Below, one piece after another: positions 1-9,316 of a DNA stretch of 20,409 nucleotides (within the stretch, counting starts at the first letter, position 1; each line of letters starts with the position of its first letter). The DNA comes from Larix sibirica (lineage: Eukaryota > Streptophyta > Pinopsida > Pinales > Pinaceae): the NCBI GenBank assembly GCA_004151065.3, contig NWUY0300009029.1, positions 39,108 to 59,516 of the forward strand, written 5' to 3'. Below the pieces are notes generated by a model. It ran no database searches. It saw only the letters and a program-made list of their open reading frames with translations, and was not told the origin of the DNA. The translations under genes were made by a program, and so were the position numbers.

Positions 1-135
1 AATAGACTACCAGGAGATGTGGAAAATCTAGTGCTAACAATGCTTTCCTCTGATTTCCACACAAGAATCCATGGATAGTAGCCAATTGAATAGACTACCA
101 GGAGATGTGGAAAATCTAGTGCCAACAAACCTTTC
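1..135. repeat. 88-bp tandem duplication at the F-box start
   Basis: The first 35 bases recur at 89-123 with one to two differences, giving a period of 88 bp. The copy at the window edge encodes the same LPGDVEN stretch, followed by LVLTMLSSDF, which fits an F-box helix better than the second copy does. The duplication may extend left of the window. Confidence 0.75.
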
Positions 136-696
136 CTTTTTGAATCTACGTAGGTTATCATTCACCTACAAGTATTTCCATGAATTGTTGTCAAAGCCCT
201 CCTTTGCCGGAAAAACCTATGTCATCCAACGCTCTTTGTTTCTACATTTTCCCTAGAGGAACATATGCATGAGTTTTTCAAGTCTGTTATTTGGCACAAA
301 GGAAGGCGTGGCAAGTTCACCTGGCGAAACTTGTTGGATTTGTCGAGTTCTTGGCAGTTGTCGACTTATGGACACTAGTTCTTTTGTTTTGTGGGGCCTT
401 CGAAATTTGACCCAAAGAGGAAGGAGTTATCGGTCTTCAATCCTCTCTTTCCCCATGAGAATATGAATTTGACTCTTCCTGGCATCGTGGTGGGTTCTGT
501 GGGAAAAAACTTATACAAAGAAATCACATTTAATCAGAAAAAACAAAGTCTACAAGCTCATCGTCTCGTAGAATTTGGTATTGGTACGTACATCCCTTTT
601 TTAAATTTGACCAAATTTAAAATGTTTCAATTCAACCAAATTTCGAATGTGTGTAAGGATGTTCAATGTATGTTGACATACAACTTTTTTTTATTT
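71..696 (+). pseudogene. F-box protein pseudogene (plant F-box family)
   Basis: From the ATG at 71 the reading starts MDSSQLNRLPGDVEN and about 25 residues on gives NLRRLSF and KYFHELLSKPSFA. This resembles the plant F-box pattern (LP-D-, then L-R--CK-W--L--SP-F). F-box proteins bind SKP1 in SCF ubiquitin ligases and select substrates through a C-terminal domain. The frame stops at 254-256. A different frame then carries plausible coding sequence (about 244-696), with WHKGRRGKFTWRNLLDL, an in-frame TAG at 376-378, and FDPKRKELSVFNPLFP, which looks like the repeat region after an F-box. One frameshift plus one internal stop make it a pseudogene. The F-box itself is imperfect, because the helix after LPGDVEN reads LVPTNLS. 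No kelch or LRR repeat is clear. The family assignment is moderately secure; the subfamily is unknown. Confidence 0.55.
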
Positions 697-699
697 TAA

Positions 700-1640
700 T
701 TTTTGATTAAGATGAAATGTCAAGGACAAATATTAAACTTTTAGAAAATATTTTGGAAGGAGAATGTTAATTTTTTTTAAAAACACGTTATATGATTATA
801 TTAAAGTAAACAATACTTGTTAAAGTGGGTGTCTTAAAGGATTATCATCTTATATTATATTTAAATGAAAGATGAGATTACACAAATATGGAGGAGTTTG
901 ATTTAAAACTACTATGGATTATGTTTTGTTTATTTGCTCTTTCATTGATTAGTTGTCTAAATTCATTTCGGCTCAGTTCAATTATTGTATTAAATATGGC
1001 ATGTTAATTATATTTTATTCTAATTATTGTTTACTAATATGTTTGAGTTATCCTTTTAAAATCGACTTAGCTTTTTAAGCATTTTATGTTTAGTTCTATG
1101 TAAGTATGAAATTAGTAAACACTAATTAAAGTGTAGGTTTAACCATGGTTTATGAGATACCTCATAGTATCTTTGCTAACTTTGAATAGAAATAATAATA
1201 TACAATATCACATTAAACAAGAGCCACGAGGTGGCAATGTCCTTGACATTGCACCTGAGTTGATTGGTGGTCTACAATTGCTAGGCCATTGAAAAAGAAA
1301 ACAAGTTTTTNTCAAAGTTAATCGTTAAACAACATGCAATCATTCATTTACATCAACTATCCAGACACACATATATCATTATTTATTGATTCACAATCAA
1401 TCATAATCATGAACACACTCCTAATAAAATCAAAAGGGTCATTTTATTAATGTTTCAATCAGTCGGGTCACTCAACAGGTGCCCTCAAAATCTAAAGTAG
1501 TCTAGGGGCACTACATAAAGCAAGTTATTAATATATATTCCATATCTCATGAATATTAATAGTAATTAATCAATTTCTTATGTTTTTAAATATCCCACTT
1601 AACACTATAATAATAATTATAATCTAATTTTAAGATTACA
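700..1640. other. AT-rich stretch without recognisable gene
   Basis: No long open frame and no family I recognise on either strand. It contains one unresolved base (1311) and a strong small hairpin at 1229-1256, listed separately. Possibly old transposon debris. Confidence 0.5.
1229..1256. repeat. Short hairpin (near-perfect inverted repeat)
   Basis: GCAATGTC and GACATTGC are perfect inverted arms of 8 bp around a 3-base loop. AGGT and ACCT extend the stem to 12 bp with one bulged G. On the - strand the sequence beside it (TGGCCTAGCAATTG) resembles a tRNA A box, so this may be part of a decayed tRNA-derived SINE. No function can be assigned. Confidence 0.5.
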
Positions 1641-1812
1641 TCCAAGCCAGACACTAAATTAGTGTAAGAGATCCCCTTGTTTGTGGGAAAAGGGACCCCC
1701 TCCAAGCAACGATTTAACCGTTAAAGTCTACATAGGTGTACCCACTCCACCTCCATATGGATTTGAACCTGTGACCTCCTAGGAGGAAACACATGTTCTT
1801 AATTGTTAGGCC
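1640..1812 (-). mobile_element. tRNA-derived SINE (decayed)
   Basis: On the - strand, GGTTCAAATCC at 1759-1769 is a good polymerase III B box, and TGGGCCTAACAATTAAG about 45 bases upstream resembles an A box. Both have the order and roughly the spacing of a tRNA-derived promoter. The stretch between and after them (CTCCTAGGAGGTCACA, then a GGAGGTGGAGTGGGTAC segment) is typical in style of plant SINE heads. The ends are estimates: the right end is placed where the 78-bp tandem unit begins and the left end is uncertain. SINEs encode no protein and borrow LINE machinery. I did not identify the SINE family. Confidence 0.55.
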
Positions 1813-1910
1813 CACTCATTGCATTGGGTGATGCTCATAGGGGTGAAGATATTGAGACTTAAGAATCATGGTTTTGTATAGTCTACTTAGCACTCATTAA
1901 GTTGGGTGAT
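1813..1910. repeat. 78-bp tandem unit: copy 1 and left part of copy 2
   Basis: Copy 1 is 1813-1890. The first 20 bases of copy 2 are 1891-1910 (CACTCATT..GGGTGAT in both). Copy 2 is broken exactly where the LTR of element E1 starts (1912). The remaining 57 bases of copy 2 are found on the other side of E1 at 8143-8199. The tandem duplication therefore predates the E1 insertion. Confidence 0.8.
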
Positions 1911-1911
1911 A

Positions 1912-2197
1912 TGTGGAGAATAAAGCTCCAATTAATAAATATAATAGGCCAATATTTAGTGATCTTTTTTAAAATGATAGACAATGCATGTCTATATGTT
2001 ATCAAGAGTATCTTAACTCTAGGTTTGAGTGTAAAAATAGCTCATTTGTTGGTGTAGACATTGGAGCCTTCAACTAGGACTCTACCACTATGTTTGTGTA
2101 TAAATATGTGACTTTGTGAAATAAGAAAATGTAGTAGTAGTACTTGGGTTTATCTCATGTCTTGTTGTAATGCATGTGTATCTATCATATTCTCTGT
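1912..2197 (+). repeat. E1 5' LTR
   Basis: It begins TGTGGAGAATAAAG, aligned with TGTTGGGGAATAATG of the right copy. It contains a TATA-like TATAAATA at 2099-2106 and an AATAAG polyadenylation-like motif shortly after, both conserved in the right LTR. It ends immediately before the primer binding site, which fixes the 3' boundary. Confidence 0.85.
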
Positions 2198-2211
2198 TGG
2201 TATCAGAACCA
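2198..2211 (+). other. E1 primer binding site (initiator tRNA-Met)
   Basis: TGGTATCAGAACCA directly follows the left LTR and matches the common plant PBS TGGTATCAGAGC with small differences. It sets the element's orientation as +. Confidence 0.85.
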
Positions 2212-2227
2212 CACTAGGAATAGATCC

Positions 2228-2232
2228 CTCAC
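2228..2232. other. Target site duplication of E2, left copy
   Basis: CTCAC lies directly before the TG of the E2 terminal repeat and is identical to 6628-6632, directly after the CA at the other end of E2. Confidence 0.85.
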
Positions 2233-2509
2233 TGCCAAAACATTCAAGAGAAACAAGGTGACATAAAAGGATCATTATCCAACTCAAATGTATTCACACA
2301 AATGTTACAAATATATAGTGCAATGGGTGATGCCACCTCATAGAGATATCTTCTCTAGATTCTAAAACCTTGGGTGGTGACTAGAGTAGGAAATTTTATC
2401 TAAATATATTAGTCATCATTTAGGATAAATCACTATTATTCTGAATGATAAATAAAAATAAAGGTGACAATCAAACTTTTTGATTGGTAATGTAAGCCAT
2501 AGGCTAACA
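2233..2509 (-). repeat. E2 3' LTR
   Basis: On the - strand it runs from TGTTAGCCTATGG (ending at + position 2509) to the ..GGCA at 2233, so it has TG..CA ends. It aligns along its full length with 6352-6627. The adjoining PPT at 2510-2525 identifies it as the 3' LTR. Confidence 0.88.
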
Positions 2510-2525
2510 TTCCACCCCCCCCCTC
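2510..2525 (-). other. E2 polypurine tract
   Basis: On the - strand it reads GAGGGGGGGGGTGGAA immediately before the TGTTAG of the 3' LTR. This is the expected position and composition of a plus-strand priming PPT. Confidence 0.85.
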
Positions 2526-2910
2526 AATCACAAGTCTATATATCTATATTAGATAAGCAATAAACACTAAGGAAAAAGATGAAATGATGGGTCTTTCAAA
2601 ATCCTTCATTTGTGCTTCAATGAAAAAATTTCCTGAAAAATCATCAAATTAGATGTTGAATGGTTCATCTGTGAACTGGAAGAGAGGTGAAATTCTGGAG
2701 TGAACAACTACCAATGTTTGAACATTCCTTGTTTGCTTGAAAATTCCATCATTTGCCAAGTGATTTATCTAAAATAGGTAATTGGTGTCTTCTACTAGTT
2801 GGAAAACATGTAGTATTACCACTCTACTCTCAATGAATCATTGAAGCACTCTTAGAATATTGACATTGTTATGTGTCGAACAACATCCCAATCATGTATT
2901 ATGTATTTAA

Positions 2911-3084
2911 GTCTACCATCTATAGACTATTGTTTCCCATTTGGCAATTTGTTTGTTGGAGTCTTCCATCTACAAACTTTTGTTTCCCATTTGTCAATTT
3001 GTTTGTTGGATTCTGCCATCTATAGACTATTGTTTCCCATTTGGAATTTTTTTTGTTGGAGTTTTCCATCTATAGACTATTGTT
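2911..3084. repeat. 50-bp tandem repeat, about 3.5 copies, inside E2
   Basis: Copies start at 2911, 2961, 3011 and 3061 (the last is partial). Each contains CCATCTATAGACTATTGTTT with few changes, and the full copies end TTTGTTGGA. The period is not a multiple of three and the surrounding open frame (2871-3101, +) simply passes through it, so this is more likely untranslated sequence near the E2 3' end than a repeat protein. Confidence 0.9.
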
Positions 3085-3469
3085 GTCAAAAATTAAAATA
3101 GGACAACCATCATCAATATCCCCCCCTTTGTCAGCTAAAAGGTGAGACATCATTGTATCTAATGGTTTTGGTTGACCACTAACTATCTTCACTTCACATT
3201 ATACCCCCCGTCAAGCTGCAAGAGAGTACCATTTTTATTCCAATTATGTACAAATCAAAGTGGACATGTGGAAACGACTCCAAGTTATCTCATCCCATAA
3301 ATGACATGCTTGAAAGCTATGCCATGAGGGGACTATTGGAGTTATATTCCCTTATGTCAAGTACAAAAGGATATGTGTTGCAAGATGGGTCTTTACTTGA
3401 GATTAAATTCTTCGGAAAGACTGATGCAACTTCTTAACTTGTTGATATCATATCCAACTACTTATCCAT

Positions 3470-4230
3470 ACATAATGAAGTGTTTTTTTTTTACTTTCTT
3501 CTTCTTTCGACATCTATCAGAATGATGGTTTGTCTTCCCATAATGAATACAAGGATGGAGATCAAAACACTAGTATTCCATATGACCAACTCTTTGAAAA
3601 TGTTGTCACTTAATATCCTAAAATTCAACAATTGAAGTTGAATCTTCTTGAAGGAATCTTGAACTCACAAAAAAATTGGTTTGGAGTAATATGGAATATG
3701 AAAATTGTTGTGATTTTCCTATCCCAACCCATGTTTTTTCGTATTGGATTGTAATTCTTCCCAAGGTATGATGATCATCTTTGAAATATCATGTTGTATT
3801 TGATGATGCGCTTCATTACTATGTTCTTCAAATTCACATTCATTGTTGCTGATATGATTGTGTGCTTCAACATCTTATGCATGCAATTCATCTTCTTCAA
3901 ACAAAGGATTATTTTGAACAATAACTAGTTCAGAATTCTTAGTTGCTCGTGATTCTTCATTTTTCTTAATACAGTTTTCAAGAGTTCTAATTGGATACGT
4001 AGCATGTCTAATTTTGTTTCCATTACTCACAAATATGTAAGAACATCATGCAAAGTTTATATGGGATTGCGATTGAAGTGCCATCATCTATATCAATCAA
4101 TCAGTTTCTAATAACAAATACAATTCTATGATTCTAGCCATTAATTTTTCCACACTTGCTTGCTTTGTCATGATCACTTGCACTTCATGCTCTCTTGGTT
4201 TTGCTTCAGCAAGCTAATCGTGTCGGAGAC
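3470..4230 (-). pseudogene. Degenerate gag-like remnant with CCHC zinc knuckle (E2)
   Basis: On the - strand, about 4215-4100 reads LAEAKPREHEVQVIMTKQ, then ASVEKLMARIIEL, which looks like a helical gag segment. Further on is an acidic, Asn/His-rich stretch (NNPLFEEDELHA, ECEFEEHSNEAHH). At 3510-3551 comes CIHYGKTNHHSDRC followed by RKKKK. This fits the CX2CX4HX4C nucleocapsid knuckle with the second Cys changed to Tyr (TAT for TGT). Stops and frame changes separate the parts, so nothing is translatable. Gag packages element RNA, and a basic run after the knuckle is common there. It could be a capsid-less nucleic-acid-binding remnant; no family was recognised. No pol domain follows towards the 3' LTR. 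Confidence 0.5.
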
Positions 4231-6339
4231 TATTGAAAATGCACCTCAAAATGGTGATTACAATGATTTTGAGTTTGATAGATTGACAATTTATCCATTT
4301 AATGAATCAACCTTATAATCACTCAACAAACTATTGATTGAAATATAATTTACAATTTGATTTCAAGGCATTCATAAGTGACTATGTGATGATCCTTAAG
4401 CATGGCGCCATCTTGAACTTTCAAGTCTTTTATTCTTGTTTACTTAATCTATGCACTCTTGATTTCCAAACTAAATGTGTGTCAAAGACTAGTAGACACA
4501 ACACATCATAAGCATCAAGAAATCATACATAGTCGCACACAAGTAAAAGTGTCCTTAAAACACCTTATTCCAATTTATGGTCGGGTTTAAGAAAAGAACC
4601 CAAAGAAAAATTTCAATTTATTATATGTATCTCTCACTTTTTAAATAAAAAAAACAAGTTCCTCAACTCTCCTTCAAATTTTTCAGTGTTTGCAAAGGTC
4701 TCCATGCTCCTTTTACAAAATAAAAATTTCTAATGACCCTCACTAAATTACAAGGGTTCAACACTTGTGACAATTTTTTCTACTTTGGAGAAAATGATAG
4801 GAGCATTTACCTAAGATGTTCGAACTGAGTTACCAGCTCAAAATTAAAATTAAACATGCACTAAAATGGCCTCACTTGTTCTAATGAAAAATAGATTTAA
4901 ATTTATTTCTCATATGTATCCTAATTTACATCATAGAATAAAAAATTCTCCATGCAAAACCTAATTTTCCATCTAGAGGCTGCTTGCAAGAAGTTGAACA
5001 CCAAATATTTATTTGGAGACACCAAACTGGTCCAGATCACAGATATTTTAGAGCACTATTATTGATCACTGAGATCACTTACGTCATGGAGAATGCTAAC
5101 AATTTGCCTCTTTCGATTAGACATGTGGGATTCTTGTTATTATTTTAAGATTGAATGGAGGACAATTTTGGTTGATTTGATGTGAAGGTTGATTTGGATT
5201 GGATTGAATCCATGATCTGAGTTGGGGAGATCTGTTTGAACCCCGAGTTTTGAGGAAACATGGATTTTGGATCAGTGAGGTAGCAATTAAGGTTGAGATG
5301 TCATGTTGGCACCACCAATTGCTGGGAGAATTTCACCGTTGGTTTCACTATTACACTATATCATAATCAAGACACCAGATAGCAGAGTGTAGATGGAAAG
5401 AAAAGTGACTAGATAGTTGGGTATGCAGGTCGTCACCAGGTTCTTTTCTTATTTCAACAAACGCATAGAGAATAAATTGCATTCCTTCGGTGCACATATC
5501 GATGAGAGAGAACCTTGGATAGATCAACATTCTTCATAGGAAATATCATTGTCTTTTCTTATTCTAAATCACAACCTTCACTCAGCTTGGGGTATTCTCT
5601 CATTTAGATCATGGTGTTTTCTTGTTATCCTTTGAATCGTGAGAGCCTTGGTCATATATATGTGGGTGTCTCTATCTGCATCTGTATCAATTAGTGTTTT
5701 AGACACTTTGCACTTTTGTTTTTACAATATATAAGAGGTCTACATAGATATTAACTTGTCCAAAAGTGAATTTAACTTTTTACAGGTCACGGTGTCCAAT
5801 CCTAGGAAGGTCATGTAAATTATAGATGTCATATAACCAACTAAATATATTTGATGGGGTTCTAAAATATGAAGATACAGTTGATCGAACCAATCTAATG
5901 CCAAAATACAGTTACTCGATAATTGATGAACCATGGTGGTTACATTGCTATACCAGATAATTGTATAGATATCACAAGAACATTATTTTTGTAAAGTTTT
6001 AAATTGCTATGCGCAGCAGATTTTAAAAATAAAAAAACACTACCCAAATTTTTGTTATCTCATAGATATGATTGTAACTCAATCTAATCACTTGTAAATA
6101 GAATATGATGCACCATAATCTCAAGATAAGAAGATGATTAATCAACTCTACTGCTGATCAAATCCGATATCCCATTAAATTATGTTAATTTGATTTGAAA
6201 ACGATCAGCAACAAGCTCTCATATTATTCATATTTTTCGAATTTCTCATGGATAACTACCCTGGAGCATCTTCATCCACTCAATCCATGGAAAACTACCG
6301 TGGAATCTTAGCACTACCAGGCCCTTAAGAACTATAGGA
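4231..6339. other. E2 internal region without recognisable coding
   Basis: Only short frames, none resembling gag or pol in either orientation. A 64-residue - strand frame at 5740-5934 has no recognisable motif. By position this is the 5' untranslated or leader part of E2. Confidence 0.5.
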
Positions 6340-6351
6340 GCTTTGATACCA
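6340..6351 (-). other. E2 primer binding site (initiator tRNA-Met)
   Basis: On the - strand it reads TGGTATCAAAGC, directly adjoining the LTR at 6352. It is one base different from the usual plant PBS TGGTATCAGAGC and fixes E2 as - strand. Confidence 0.88.
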
Positions 6352-6627
6352 TATCAATACATACAAGAGAAACAAGGTGATGAAAAAGGATTATTAGTCA
6401 ACTCAAATTATTCACACAAATGTTACAAATATATAATACAATGGGTGATGCCATCTCATGGAGAGATTTTCTCTAGATCCTAACACCTTTCATGGTGACT
6501 AAATTAGGCAATTTAATCCAAATCTCTTAGTCATCATTTATGATAAATCACTATCATCCGAAATGATAAATACAAATAAAGGTGATAATTAAACTTTGTG
6601 ATTGGTAATGTAAGCCATAAGCTAACA
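6352..6627 (-). repeat. E2 5' LTR
   Basis: It aligns end to end with 2233-2509. It starts (- strand) TGTTAGCTTATGG at 6627 and ends next to the PBS. The terminal CA is mutated to TA in this copy. Confidence 0.87.
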
Positions 6628-6632
6628 CTCAC
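6628..6632. other. Target site duplication of E2, right copy
   Basis: CTCAC directly follows the ..TAACA end of the E2 LTR and is identical to 2228-2232. Confidence 0.85.
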
Positions 6633-7844
6633 AAATGATCCGAAGACAATGGAAAGCCTATCATTTTTTTAGAAATTGTATAGAGTAGAATAAGATAGAT
6701 AAGGGTATTTTAGAGAGTAGATATCTTTCTAGGTGAATTTAGTAGTGCTTTTTGTGTAGGTAAGCATGCTGCAAATAAATTTAAGTAGATGATAGAGTGT
6801 GGCATATAGGTTGTGAAGTGCTAAGAGTGAAAATTCCATGCTGATAAGATGTCGTTGCTAGCCATTACAACTGGTGTGAGCTTCCATTTTTAGAAAGTGT
6901 AGCCATCATCATTTGCAATGTAAGCCTTGAAACCCTCTTTCATATCGTTTGATTGACAAAGAAAATCGCAATATCATGTGAAGATTTGAATAAGGAGAAG
7001 TGTTAAAATATGAATAGAAAATAGAGGTTTTATTAAACTCCCTATTTAGAGAATAGAAGATTTGTTTCCATATGAAATAATAGAAGGTTAATCCAACACA
7101 TATGAATGTGATCTGTCCATTTAATGAAAGTAATATGACCTGTGTTAGATCTTGTCCATTGACCATGTCTAGAAATGCAATTGAGTCCATAACCAATGAA
7201 GTTTGTGAGTAGAGGCGTCTACAAAAGATGGACTAAGAAGTATTTGTATGTGATGACAATACCATCCTGATTGAAGCCTTCATGGAGAAAAATAAAGTGG
7301 AAAAACCTATTAGCTTCATTGCATTAGAGCTGATTAGTAAAAAGATAATTTTTGAATTATTTCAGAGTATTAGCATTATCCTTTGTCTATGAAACAAATA
7401 ATGAAAATGATGACCAAAGAATATAAAATTGATTTCTTAGTCCCCAAAAAATGAATCTTCAAAGTCAGAGGGGCAATTTTAGGTTAAACTCAAGATGGAT
7501 ATTGTTTAGATCATCCAAGATGTCGGAGGATTGAAGAAACTATACCTCATTGGGGCTATGAGACATGTTTGTGGGACTTGATGTACAATAGTTCAGGGAA
7601 GATCCGTGATTTGGTTTGGTATCATAACTTTACAAGGGTTATGACAAATTTCAAGTGTTAATGGTGTTCAATGATGCTAGGAAACTTGGATCATAGCTAA
7701 AAGACTATCCATTTCGAAGGAACATGAGAAAACTTGATGGAGTTCGAAGCCTTCAAGATTTCAAAATGTTGAAGAAGAAAACATGATTGAGATGAAGGCT
7801 TCAAATTATGTTTTGTTATCATTCAATTTTTTTATTGTCACATT
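6633..7844 (+). other. E1 internal region without recognisable coding
   Basis: This is the remainder of E1 between the nested E2 and its own 3' LTR. Neither strand shows gag, protease, RT, RNase H or integrase motifs. The longest frame (- strand, 6909-7196) has no recognisable domain. Confidence 0.55.
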
Positions 7845-7853
7845 AAGAGCAGG
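7845..7853 (+). other. E1 polypurine tract (weak)
   Basis: AAGAGCAGG directly precedes TGTTGGGG of the E1 3' LTR. It is mostly purine with one C, so it is a decayed PPT by position. Confidence 0.5.
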
Positions 7854-8139
7854 TGTTGGGGAATAATGCTTCAATTAATAAATGCAATAGGATAATACTT
7901 AGGGATTTGTTTTAGAGTGTAGACAGTTTATGTTTATTTGTTGTCAAGAGTATCTTAGCTATAGGTTCGAGAGTAAAAATAGTTGGTTTGTTGGTGTAGA
8001 CATTGGATCCTTTCAATGGGACTCTACCACTATGTTTCTGTATAAATATGTGCTTCTATGAAATAAGAAAATGTACAAGCAATACTTGGGTGTATATCTC
8101 ATATCTTGTTGCAATTTTTGTGTCTCTCCTATTATTTCT
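7854..8139 (+). repeat. E1 3' LTR
   Basis: It begins TGTTGGGGAATAATG and aligns throughout with 1912-2197, including TATAAATA at 8041-8048 and the following AATAAG. The right end is uncertain by 2-3 bases because neither copy keeps a clear terminal CA. Confidence 0.85.
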
Positions 8140-8142
8140 TAT

Positions 8143-8199
8143 GCTTAAGGGGTGAAGAGATTGAGACTAAATACTCATAGTTTTGAATAGTTCACTTAG
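8143..8199. repeat. Right part of split 78-bp tandem unit copy 2
   Basis: This segment begins GCTTAAGGGGTGAAGAGATT and ends CACTTAG. It aligns with copy 1 at about 1833-1890 with scattered substitutions. It completes the unit whose first 20 bases lie at 1891-1910, on the far side of element E1. Confidence 0.8.
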
Positions 8200-9235
8200 C
8201 ACAACAACTTCCTTGTGTCTTAACTATGGAATTTTCCCATTATTTGTTATTATGTTGAGAGACTTTTTACAACCTACTTGAGTGAGATGTGTTATGTATA
8301 TAATACATGTTAGCTATAAAAATAATTAATATTAAAACAAAATAAAATATAATGTAGGCTCACAATTAGAAATAAAATGAAATAATAGATGCATAGTATT
8401 CCCCATATATTTGTCTAGTATAACATTTTATCAAATTAAAAATAAAGTACTAATATAATGTTAGAAGGGAGTGCTCAAATTTGATGTTCACCTTTGCTTA
8501 TAAAAAAATTCATGAAATTCCAATATTTTATTCACATCAATTTTACATAAATTAATTAATAATATGCTAGTTTTAAATATATAATTTTTTTTTTGAAATT
8601 CCAATATTTTTATTCACATCAATTTCACATAAATTAATAACATGCCAGTTTTAAATTTAAAACTGTGATGATTAAAAAATATTAATATTAATGTTCACGA
8701 AAGTTTAAAAATTAATTATATCACATTACAATTTCAAAAAATCTCACCTACAAAAATATTTAAATAACAAAAATATCACATTATACATTAAAATATTTAA
8801 TAAATCCATTATTAAAATTTATAATTTTTTTAATTCTTATAAATGACACAGAAATGTTTTCCTCCAACCACAAAAACTATAAAACTCCAACAAAAATTTT
8901 GACAAAAATTCAATCAAAACGAATTAGCTTATCCAGTTCTTAACATACTCCTAATCTAAATATTCAACCCATCTATCTCATCGGGCTACATAATGCACTG
9001 TATAAACATAACATAGTTTAGTTTTTGGAAACACTAAATTATTTGTATTTTTGTTTAAATAATAGTTTTGATCATTATGTTTTATTTGTAATTTCTTTCA
9101 TTCACATTATAAATAATAATAAACTTTTTTTTTCCTTTTAAAAAAGAGAATACAACTGGAACCAATTTAGCAGATTTTTTGTACAACTGTTCAAAACTTT
9201 TCTCTTTTGATTTTCTGTACAACTATTCAAGATTT
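8200..9235. other. AT-rich intergenic stretch
   Basis: No coding signal on either strand. It contains an 81-bp tandem duplication (8514-8670) and short repeats of a GTACAACT motif (9181, 9217). Confidence 0.5.
8514..8670. repeat. 81-bp tandem duplication
   Basis: GAAATTCCAATATTTT, TTCACATCAATTT, ACATAAATTAAT and GTTTTAAAT occur in order from 8514 and again from 8595. The copies differ by small indels and substitutions. Confidence 0.8.
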
Positions 9236-9316
9236 TCCTTTTTTCTTTTTCTTTTTCTTTTTCTTTTTCTTTCGNATATATATTTTTTTTTCTTTTTCTT
9301 TTTCTTTTTCTTTTTA
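9236..9316. repeat. (CTTTTT)n microsatellite with an unresolved base
   Basis: Pyrimidine hexanucleotide runs on both sides of an interrupting TTCGNATATATA. The N at 9275 lies inside the array, as expected where read consensus fails. Confidence 0.9.

Larger units (their letters stand above)
2233..6627 (-). mobile_element. LTR retrotransposon E2 nested in E1 (gag-only or non-autonomous)
   Basis: This 4,395-bp element lies on the - strand. Its terminal repeats are 2233-2509 and 6352-6627, about 85% identical by eye. A PBS for tRNA-Met abuts the 5' LTR and a strong G-rich PPT abuts the 3' LTR. Perfect CTCAC target duplications flank it. It sits 21 bp downstream of the E1 PBS, so it inserted into E1. 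Inside, the only protein signal is a degraded gag-like stretch with a CCHC knuckle (3470-4230). I find no protease DSG, RT YxDD or integrase signature, though heavy decay could hide them. About 1.4 kb after the PBS (4900-6330) has no recognisable coding. The architecture suits a non-autonomous element of the TR-GAG or LARD kind; that classification is inference. Confidence 0.88.
1912..8139 (+). mobile_element. LTR retrotransposon E1 (non-autonomous, host of nested E2)
   Basis: Direct terminal repeats of about 285 bp lie at 1912-2197 and 7854-8139 and match at roughly 80% by eye. A tRNA-Met type primer binding site follows the left LTR. A weak purine tract precedes the right LTR. With nested element E2 removed, the internal region is only about 1.25 kb (2198-2232 plus 6633-7853) and has no reading frame resembling gag, protease, RT or integrase, so it looks like a deleted or non-autonomous element. 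The flanking 5-mers (TGATA at 1907-1911; TTATG at 8139-8143) may be a decayed target duplication, since the uninterrupted 78-bp unit reads TGATG there. The superfamily cannot be set from the sequence; the short LTR starting TGTTGG would suit a Copia-type element. Confidence 0.85.

Noticed and set aside
2871-3101. 76-residue + strand open frame over the 50-bp repeats
   Set aside because: The repeat period is not a multiple of three, and the sequence belongs to the non-coding 3' part of E2, which is on the - strand.
7616-7630. TTGGTATCATAAC resembling a primer binding site
   Set aside because: It lies inside E1 with no LTR end next to it and matches only the first eight or so bases of the tRNA-Met PBS.
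1832-8199. Reading the approximately 60-bp direct repeat flanking E1 as a giant target site duplication
   Set aside because: LTR elements make 4-6 bp duplications, and the left flank shows the repeat was already part of a 78-bp tandem pair before insertion.
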